A stretch of 64,000 nt of DNA from NCBI RefSeq assembly GCF_900964775.1, contig NC_041812.1, positions 29,298,160-29,362,159 of the forward strand. Direction: 5' to 3'. Below are positions 57,001-64,000 of the stretch, one piece after another. The position numbers were made by a program, and so were the translations under genes. The DNA is from Scleropages formosus (Eukaryota; Chordata; Actinopteri; Osteoglossiformes; Osteoglossidae). The notes beneath the pieces are model-generated. The model had not been told where the DNA came from. It made no database searches and saw only the letters and a list, made by a program, of their open reading frames with translations. How positions within the stretch are numbered: position 1 is the stretch's first letter; each line of letters opens with the position of its first letter.

Positions 57001-60000
57001 CACTACATTAACATCAACAGTGAGGCCCAGGAGTCCTGAAACAAGGTCCCGAGCAAAGGAAACTCAATGAGGAAAGCTCCTGTCATCCTCCTGGTTCTTC
57101 TAGTGGAAGTGAAGAGTGTTCTTCACAGTGTCTGTATCCCAGGAATCATCATCCTTGCCGCGGAAGCCGTTGTCGTTCTCGGAGTCCTCAGAGCCGTCGA
57201 GGTCTTTGAGACAACTGGACTAACTAATAGACGAGAAAGAACGGCAAATAAAATCTCTCTTTCACCCTGCAGGGACGGTGGTCAAGCCACCCAAAACCCT
57301 GCACATCGGGCTTCGTGGGCTACCCAAAATAAAAGAAAATGCAGACATGGAGCAGAGCTTCCCGCCAAGAAAGCTGCAGTGAAGCCACACAGTCCTGTAT
57401 TAGGTTCTGCTCGCCCTTGCTAAAATCACCAGCACTGCACTTTGGTCTGAGCCGAAAGGCCAAGAAGCGATAAATATCACTGAATACACAGGAAAATATT
57501 TCTCCCAGTCTGAGAAAGCTCTTTTCTTCAGCATCAGCACCCTAACCCTTTTATAGCCACCAACAGGTCCTTTCCCTCGTACGGTCCTTCACTGACCACC
57601 CTGTGGTTCCACAGTTCTAACCACTAACTATTTCCATTACCCATCATGCTCTTGTTAATTACAACTTTACAGTTCTATTTACATTCCATACCCTGTTGCT
57701 GCGGAGGGGGTGCAGTGGCGCAGCGGGTTTGGCCTGTACCTGCTCTCTGGTGGGTCGAATCCTGCTTGGGGTGCCGACGGATTGGCGTCCCGTCCCGGGT
57801 GTGTCTCCTCCCCCTCCAGCCTTGCTCCCTGTGTTGCCGGGTTAGGCTCCGGTTCGCCTCGGGACAAGTGGTTTCAAACTGTGTGTGTGTGTGTGTACCC
57901 TGTTGCTGCACCTAGGAGGTGCCTTCAGTAGTGTGGGATGTTACAGTATAATATGCAAACAAATGTCATTTTAAGTGCATGACATTTTTTTTGTGAAAAC
58001 AACTGACCAAACAGTCTCATAATAATATTTATAGTCAAACTGACTTGGTAAATAATTTACTCTGTTATTGACCTTAAATTAATGTTGACATTCCATTGGA
58101 CTCAAAATCCGTTCCTGCTTGCTCTTTGACCAAATTCTCAGTTTACAGTGGTTTCCGCATTCAAGGGGGTTTGCTTTCTTGTATTAGATATTACCATTAC
58201 ATTTAACCCATGGTAAATAAGAACAAAAACAAACTTTGGATTTTATACAAAATTCTTTCTCATAAACCCATGAGAGAATATACTTAAGAAATAAACACAC
58301 AATTTTCTTTCCCCAAGGTACTCTTAAGGAATCAAAGTGTTTATGTAATTTAAAAATATGCTAAGTCAACAAACACTGCACAAAATATTTTAATATGTCA
58401 TATTTTACAATAATTATAAAATAATCAACTGTCACTAATATAAAATAATTGACTGCTGACAGTTATGTGCTAAATGACAGAAACTTTGGTTATCAGATCA
58501 TAGTTTACACCATTATGCAGGTTTTTTTGTGTGAAAATGTGGGAAGGCAGCAAATGAAGACTTACCGTGCATTCGGAAAATATTCTGACCCCTTGTTTCA
58601 CTTTTTTTTTTATATTGCAGCCATACACTTAAATTGTTTAAATTATTTTTTTCCCTCATCAATGTACACTCAATATCCCATAATGACAAAGTGAAAACAG
58701 GATTTTACAAATTTTCGCAGATTTTTTTAAACTAAAAAATTGAAATATCACATTGACATAAGTATTCGTACCCTTTACTTAGAAGTTAGTGAAGCACCTT
58801 TAGCAGTGATTACAGCCTCGAGTTTTCTTGGGTATGACCTAACAAGCTTTACACATCTGGATTTGAGGATTTTCTGTCATTCTTCTCCGCAGATCCTCAT
58901 CAGCTCTCTCGGGGTGGATGGGGACTCTTGGTGTACCGCTATTTTCGGGTCTCTTCAGAGGTGTTTCATTGGATTTAAGTCCAGGCTCTAGCTGCGCCAC
59001 TTAAGGACATTCATAGAGTTGTATCTAAGTCACTGCTGTGTTGTTTTTGCTTTGTGCTTAGGGTCATTGTCCTGTTGTAAGGTAAACCTTTGACCCATTC
59101 TGAGGTCCAGAACAGGAGCAGGTTTTCATTAAGAAAGTCTCTGTATTTTGCGCCACTCAGCTTTCCCTCGAGCCTGACTGGTCTCATAGTCCCTGTCACT
59201 GACAAACAACCCCACGGGATATTGGTGCCACCACCATACTTCACCGTTATGGTGGGATTGTGGTGATGAGCAGTGCCTGATTTCCTCCAGACATGACCCT
59301 TAAAATTGAGGCCAAACAGTTCACTCTTGGTTTCATCAGAGCAGAGAATCTTGTTTTTTACAATCTGAGAATCCTTTAGGGGCCTTTTTTTGCAAATTCC
59401 TAGCGGACTTTCATGTGTCTTATACTAAGGAGAGGCTTCTGTCTCGCCACTGGGCTATAAAGCCCAGATTGATAGAGTGTTGCAATCATGGTTGTCCTTC
59501 TGCAAGTTTCTCCCATCTCCACACAGGATCTCTGGATCTCAGCCAGAGTGACCATCAGGTTCTTGCTCACCTCTCTTACCAAGGCTCTTCTCCCCAGTTA
59601 GGAAGAGTCGTGGTTAATCCAGACTTCTTCTATTTAAGAATTATGGAGGCCACGGTGTTATTGGGAACCATTAATGCTACAGAATTTTTTTGTAGCCTTC
59701 CCCAGATCTGTGCCTCAACACAATCCTGTCTGTAATCTCTGCAGGCAATTCCTTTGACCTCATGGCTTGGCTTTTGCTCTGATACAGATTGTCAACTGTG
59801 GGACCTTATATAGACAGGTGTGAGCCTTTCCAGATCATGTTCAGTTTATTGAATTTACCACAGGTGGACTCCAAACAAGGTGTAGAAACATCTCAAAGAA
59901 GATCAATAGAAATGGAATGCACCTGAGTATCATTGCAAAGGGTCTGAATACTTATGTCAATGTGATATTTCGGTTATTTATTTTTAAGAAATTTGCAAAA

Positions 60001-62870
60001 AATTTAAAAATCCAGTTTTTTCTTTGTTATTATGTAGTATTGAGTGTAGATGAGGAAAATTAATGTAACATAAGGATCCAACATAAAAAATTGTGAAAAA
60101 AGTGAAGGGGTCTGAATACTTTCTGAATGCACTGTACTTAGAAGACCAAGCTCAGGGCCCCTTGCAGAGCATGAACCCACTGGATTTTTCCCTGAAAATT
60201 ATTACATTATAATGAAGCATAAAAAAACACCTAATACTCTTCCAAAAAAAAACACACACACAGTCTGAAACCATTTTCCCAAGCAAGGTTGCAGTGAACC
60301 AGAGCCTAACCCAGCAAGAGGCAACACAGGGCACAAGGCTGGAGGGGGAGGGGACACACCCAGGATAGGTCACCAGTCTATCCCAAAGCACCCCAGACCC
60401 ATCAGAGAGAAGGACCCATTCAAACCCGCTGCACCGCTGCACCACCATGCCCTCCTCCAAAAAAAACAACGATCTGTTAAATATCATCACAATCAAAACT
60501 AATAAACAGGATGAAATCATTACTTATCAAATAAAAATGAACAGGGATAACCAAACCCAACTCAGAATACAGACAAAACACATCAAATTCTCACGATGTC
60601 ATTAAAATTGACGGATCAAATTGCATGAAAGCCAATTACAAATGTAAAAACAAAAACTCCTCACCGTAGCCCAGAAAAAGGAAACAAAAGCCATTCAGAG
60701 ACTTAACAAAAATCCATATTAATTGCACTTAAAAAGCATCAGTACGAGGACCTGAGCCTTAGAATCTGTCAGACTCTGTAGAATTTCATCTAAAATCTGT
60801 CATCATAATCATTCATAAACTGAAAAACATTTTAGTAATATTGAGATCAATCTTAATGAAAGTGACAGTAAATCACAGATGAACCCACAGGATTATTTCC
60901 CGAAGTTATTGACACTAATAAAGCATTTAAAACACACCAGACCCAACAATAAAACAGTTCTTGTACATTACACTCAGTAAAAATACATTTAATCCACACT
61001 CAGAAAACAACGTAACCATATAAAAAACCATATTCCAACAGCTCCATGAAGTTGGCCACCCTAGAAACAGCACAAATGAAGAAGTCCTTGTGATTCGTTA
61101 GTGCTACATTTGTGCCGTAAAAATTTGAATTTGTGCCATTGCAGTTTTGGAGATATTAATTTTTTTTTTTTTCGAAAGTGACGTCATTCCAGCCCCCCTA
61201 AAACGCTGCAGACGCTCGAATTCAGGCTCATTTGTTTGCGCTACATTTGTGCCGTTTAAAACTGCCGTGCTATCTCTTTTACTTTTTCAGATAAAAAGGA
61301 TAGTATTTCACGTGACGTCACCCGGAACTGTGAAGTTGGCCCCTCTACAAATGACACAAATAAAGAAATACATATTTTTCGTTAGTGCTACATTTGTGCT
61401 GTTTAATCCGCGGTCCTATCTTTTACTTTTTTGGATGACTTCCAGTAATTTTCCAGCACGTTTATTTATTCTTCATGTTTTCTGTTAAGTCGGCATTGTT
61501 TCATAGAACAACACATGTGTTGTGTACACAGGATGCTGGAAATACTGCAGTGAATTTGTACAGGTTTTTAGTTCTGTTGTTCATAAAAAAACCTCGAAGT
61601 TAACTGTACAGTGTTGTGTTTTTTTCACTTGTGTCGATCTGGGTGAATCAATACTGTTCACTGAACAGCAGCAGTTTTTCCGTCGTGTTTGACCACAACA
61701 TGGACCGGTGAGTGAAGTGGGACAGGTGAAAGGCAGTAGTTATAAGGACTGCAAGTCATAATGTACATGTTATGAATATCGCCAGAAATAAAGTGTCATA
61801 TAATTGCTAATACCTGAAATCTGAATATCAGTGATATCACGTGTAATATATTCCTTTATTTTTAAAAAAGTAAAAGCGATGGAACCACGGTTCAAACGGC
61901 ACGAATCACAGACGTAGCACTAATGAGTCCAAATTCGAGTGTCTGCAGCAATGTAGGGGGCTGGTGACATCACTTCCAGTGTAAACAACCATTGTCTTCA
62001 AAAGCAAAAGAGGTAGGACAGCAGTTCAAACGGCACAAGTAACACTAACTAAATATATATTTGTCTTTTTTTGTGCTGTTTGGGGGGGGGGGGGGCAACT
62101 TCACGGATGCGGATGAAAAAGTAAAAGACACACAAAACGGTTCAAATGTAGCACTAACAAATCATAAGGTTTTCTTCATTTCTCCTGTTTTTAGGGGGGG
62201 CAACTTCACGGAGCTTATTCCAACAAGGGTAAAAATTCATACTCTGATTAAAATAACAAACAATGAAACTTAAAAACAAAATCTAATTTTAATTTAAAAA
62301 TAGAAAACCATAGGACATAGAGACATTAAAAGAATAAGCATGATGCATAAAAACACCCAACAGCCAGGAGCTTAAAATTTGTGCCCTCTGTTCTGGTTAA
62401 CTTTGAAAATACAGACGGTCCCTATTTTACGATGCGGTTACGTTCTGATAAACCTATCATAAGTCGAAAATGTATTTAATACACCTAACCTAGCGAACAT
62501 CATTACTTTTCCTTTAAGATGGTTGAGATCGTCGATTGCAAAAGTCTAAGTTCGCGTGTGATGGCCATTACAGTCGGAAACCCACGGGACACTGGTCTGG
62601 TTACCAACACTCTCTGTCTCCATCTCTCAGGGCAGGTTCTTGCAGGATGTGTTCACCACCATGGTGGACCTCAAGTGGCAGCACTCCCTTCTCATCTTCA
62701 CTTCAGCCTTCCTCTGCTCATGGATGCTTTTCGCCATGGCCTGGTGGCTCCTGGCCTTTGCACACGGGGACCTGGAGCCCCTAGGGCCAGAGAGCGGACC
62801 GGCCCCTGTCCCCTGTGTCACCGCCATCCACTCCTTCACCTCTGCCTTCCTCTTCTCCATCGAGGTCCAG
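54031..62870 (+). CDS. kcnj11: Kir6-type inward-rectifier K+ channel (KATP pore), first two coding exons
   Basis: Pore subunit of ATP-sensitive potassium channels, which couple metabolism to membrane potential with a SUR (ABCC8/9) partner. Exon 54031-54189 encodes 53 residues: [10 protein letters not shown] at the start, ending [13 protein letters not shown]. Exon 62631-62870 adds 80 residues: outer helix segment ([35 protein letters not shown]) and pore entry ([19 protein letters not shown]). Both junctions are phase 0. R51 matches the Kir6.2 R50 at the ATP site. [11 protein letters not shown] and CVTAIHSF favour Kir6.2 (KCNJ11) over Kir6.1 (KCNJ8), but MLARK matches Kir6.1, and fish also have a Kir6.3, so the symbol is tentative. 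The selectivity filter and cytoplasmic domain (from VTIGFG) must lie beyond 64000. The 8.4-kb intron after REQ is unusual, as human KCNJ11 is intronless. Confidence 0.85.
54370..54495 (-). mobile_element. Type 2 SINE fragment
   Basis: Reversed body of the type 2 SINE: AGTTATTTACCCATTTTTAC, GAGTAATTTAGGGTCAGTAC, CTTGCTCAAGTAAGGTACTT. Head and tail incomplete. Confidence 0.55.
54540..54870. repeat. Unclassified repeat-like GC-rich block
   Basis: Rich in AACGGGACAGGAACGAGG-like and GGAGTCAAAAACCGGAG-like phrases with a TTTATAGGG segment near the right end. The style recalls solo-LTR or short non-autonomous elements seen in fish introns and the block at 63500-64000, but I cannot show repeats at the ends. 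If LTR-derived it is a fossil. Confidence 0.25.
55000..55470 (-). mobile_element. L2-like LINE 3' fragment
   Basis: Minus strand encodes the L2 C-terminal phrase [17 protein letters not shown] and [16 protein letters not shown], then non-coding DNA and the shared 3' tail at 54990-55040 (read on minus, CACTTTGGAGAAAAGTGTCA). A 17-base inverted pair (AAGGATAGACCTTTATA-like at 55168 and its complement near 55268) lies within it. 5'-truncated and dead. Confidence 0.75.
55620..57420 (-). mobile_element. Ty3/Gypsy-like gag fossil
   Basis: Minus-strand remnant: a capsid/SCAN-like phrase near 56.95 kb ([14 protein letters not shown]) and, downstream, a zinc-knuckle-like Cys/His cluster near 56.25 kb, followed by a basic region. 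Order and orientation fit the gag of a Ty3/Gypsy-type element or a gag-derived gene. No LTR or pol is recognised with it. Broken in many places; age looks old. It is interrupted by the repeat at 56363-56660. Confidence 0.5.
56363..56660. repeat. GACTCC-rich transposon-like repeat
   Basis: GGTAACCCAATAATTGCTTC followed by CGACTCC occurs at about 56402-56429 and, with one change at the start, 56614-56641. Between them are GTCGACTTATACGCC-type repeats and GGCATATACGGTA. These phrases are common in fish DNA-transposon-derived repeats (hAT-like by memory). Ends GGGCTGTGGAGTTGG / AGCACTGGC. Confidence 0.5.
57703..57895 (+). mobile_element. Type 1 SINE with a perfect 14-bp target duplication
   Basis: TACCCTGTTGCTGC flanks both ends (57689-57702 and 57896-57909). 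Head GGAGGGGGTGCAGTGGCGCA, body with GCCGACGGATTGGCGTCCCG and TGTTGCCGGGTTAGGCTCCG, (GT)n tail. A few internal deletions against the 35.2-kb copy. Confidence 0.92.
57910..58564. other. AT-rich intron sequence
   Basis: Part of the long first intron of the Kir6-type gene. AT-rich with no gene or repeat recognised. Confidence 0.4.
58565..60134 (-). mobile_element. Tc1-like DNA transposon, full length, inactive
   Basis: 1,570 bp bounded by TA target duplications (58563-58564 and 60135-60136). Ends are inverted: CCGTGCATTCGGAAAATATT on the left and CAGTGCATTCAGAAAGTATT on the complement of the right, followed by CTGACCCCTT / CAGACCCCTT. The transposase runs on the minus strand; recognisable DDE-domain phrases are [13 protein letters not shown]-like at about 59300 and [13 protein letters not shown] at about 59240. 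Translation is broken by stops and frameshifts, so it cannot encode a full transposase. This is the common fish Tc1 family with a GCATTCGGAAAGTATTCAGA end. Confidence 0.9.
60251..60451 (-). mobile_element. Type 1 SINE, diverged, minus strand
   Basis: Read on minus: head GGGCATGGTGGTGCAGCGGT, truncated B-box region, body CCTCCCCCTCCAGCCTTGTG and TGGGTTAGGCTCTGGTTCAC, tail (GT)n at 60252-60262. The flanks CTTCCAAAAAAAAAC and CCTCCAAAAAAAAC look like a degraded A-rich target duplication. Confidence 0.8.
60460..61039. other. AT-rich intron sequence
   Basis: Nothing recognised; unique-looking AT-rich DNA between the SINE and the foldback element. Confidence 0.4.
61040..62215. mobile_element. Foldback-type DNA element, copy A, with 9-bp target duplication
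   Basis: 1,176 bp, bounded by a perfect 9-bp direct repeat TATTCCAAC (61031-61039 and 62216-62224). Ends are inverted: AGCTCCATGAAGTTGGCC on the left and AGCTCCGTGAAGTTGCCC on the complement of the right. The left arm runs to about 61440 and the right arm starts about 61857, so the inverted repeats are around 350-400 bp and imperfect. Each arm repeats modules, for example TTAGTGCTACATTTGTGCYG, CTCTTTTACTTTTT and CCCCCTACAA next to GGCACAAAT. The 415-bp centre has no useful open frame. 9-bp duplications with long arms are seen in Mutator-like elements; that link is inference. Confidence 0.7.
62412..62510. mobile_element. Partial relative of the 48.4-kb MITE
   Basis: Begins ACAGACGGTCCCTATTTTAC then GATGCGGTTACG and includes CATAAGTCGAAAATG, similar to one end of the element at 48393-48697. 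The other end is missing. Confidence 0.45.
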
Positions 62871-63499
62871 GTGAGACACTTTTGATGAGACACAGTTTGG
62901 TGCCTCGGGTGGCCTTGAACAGTTTTATGTACAACAGTTTGACGCTTTGGTGCCAGCGGCTTTTTTCAAACACGCCTGCAGGCTTGGACACATTTACTGA
63001 ATTATCTGACCATTGCGGCTCAGTCCGGCGGGACAACCTGGTCCAGTTCAGGTTGATTTAGACAAAATAACTGGTGAACAACAACAGGCCTGTAGCTGCA
63101 AAACACCTTCTGGCCACAGCAGATAGTTTCACCTCTGTTGATCTTCTCTACTCTGTCCATCAAAGTTATTATCCCATGGGTCTGAGAGATTCTAGGCAAA
63201 TGTGTGTTATTATGGTCAGAGGCAAATGGACCTTTTTATTCTGCTTACTGTTCTACTGTACTGTGTGAGTCATGTATTTGTGACTCTTGTGCAGAATGCA
63301 GTTTCCCACAGTTTCAAAGATTCTGATTATAAAAGATCATCACTGAAACAAGGGTCTTCAAATAAGAGGGAAAATAGGTTTGCTTACAAAATAAATAATA
63401 GGATGCCCCTTTAAATATGACCTCCTGTGGAGACTATGGGAATTTCCTCTAACTTTCCACAGAACCTTGTTACTACAAAGCGCCCTTTCCCAAATATTT
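62871..63499. other. Start of the second Kir6-type intron
   Basis: Follows a good donor (GTCCAG/GTGAGA). No gene or repeat recognised. Confidence 0.45.
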
Positions 63500-64000
63500 A
63501 TGTCACATCCGGACGAGAGTCCAACACGGATGTGTGTTGCTGTAACGCCCGAAGACGGATGAAAAGTATAATGACCCCAAGCACAGAGTGTATTTATAAG
63601 TGCACAGTGTAAACTGTAAAGTAGAGTGTACAGGTGAAACAATGAAGACAGGACACAGAGCCACACAATGTATTCTCACAAAGGTGAAAAGGGGAGCATA
63701 AATCTGTGAGTAGAACTTGGAGGAGGAGAGACAAAATACAGAACTGGAACACTGGACCTGGATAGGAGCACAAAGGGCAGGAATGGATGGGACAGGCACT
63801 CGAGACTGGAACATAAACAACTATGGGACAAGACTTGGGAAACAGGTAACTGAGGTTTGCAAAGAAATTGCAGTAGACTCCGTACTAAGAATCCACAATG
63901 TTGCCTCAGTTGTTGGCTCCTTTTTATATGTGCCTGATTCCCAAATTGTGAACAGATGTACTGGTCTGGACTAGTGGAACTAAGGGGTTCCTCCTCTGGT
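63500..64000. repeat. Repeat-like block at the window edge, possibly LTR-derived
   Basis: Purine-rich phrases (AGACAGGACACAGAGCCACA, GGACTGGAACATAAAC-like) with CTCCTTTTTATATGTGCC near the end resemble solo-LTR-like repeats common in fish introns. Only one side is visible and no terminal repeat can be checked. If LTR-derived it is a fossil. Confidence 0.25.

Overview
The window is a piece of a ray-finned fish (teleost) nuclear genome. Every protein gene is spliced with GT-AG introns and its product resembles vertebrate proteins. The intergenic and intronic DNA is full of fish-type repeats: tRNA-derived SINEs, L2-like and other LINEs, a Tc1 element and MITEs. One SINE family with a (GT)n tail, present in at least eight copies, reminds me of osteoglossomorph (arowana/bonytongue) genomes, but that placement is an inference from memory. 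There is no bacterial or phage content, no CRISPR array, and no tRNA or rRNA gene that I can support.

Gene layout: the 3' end of NUP160 (+, 255-3301, nine exons); FNBP4 complete (+, 5165-13207, 17 exons, 912 aa); MTCH2 complete (+, 19313-29053, 13 exons, 300 aa); PSMC3 complete (-, 38008 down to 29942, 12 exons, 427 aa); TMEM17 complete (-, 42159 down to 39313, five exons, 192 aa); an intronless apelin-receptor-like GPCR (-, 46210-47493, 427 aa); two possible terminal exons of an unrecognised gene (-, 49230 to 47649); and the first two coding exons of a Kir6-type potassium channel gene (+, 54031-62870, 3' end beyond the window). I read exon borders by eye, and reading phases close exactly for FNBP4, MTCH2, PSMC3 and TMEM17. 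NUP160-FNBP4-MTCH2-PSMC3 matches the human 11p11.2 neighbourhood, except that AGBL2 is not seen between FNBP4 and MTCH2 and PSMC3 is inverted relative to MTCH2.

The genes do unrelated jobs: nuclear pore scaffold, formin-binding adaptor, mitochondrial outer-membrane insertase, proteasome ATPase, ciliary transition-zone protein, peptide GPCR and KATP channel pore. They look like a conserved syntenic block, not a pathway cluster.

The spaces between exons hold the novelty. 61040-62215 is a foldback-type DNA element with long, internally repeated inverted arms, a perfect 9-bp target duplication and no coding capacity. A second copy at 16097-18866 is split by SINEs and by an L2 LINE that itself carries a SINE, giving a readable order of insertions. 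Other items worth a look are a 32-bp-arm near-perfect hairpin in MTCH2 intron 1, a 21-residue insertion in intracellular loop 1 of the GPCR, and the orphan exons at 47649-49230. Decayed Ty3/Gypsy-type fragments (gag-like 55.6-57.4 kb; pol-like 44.1-45.4 kb) are present only as fossils.
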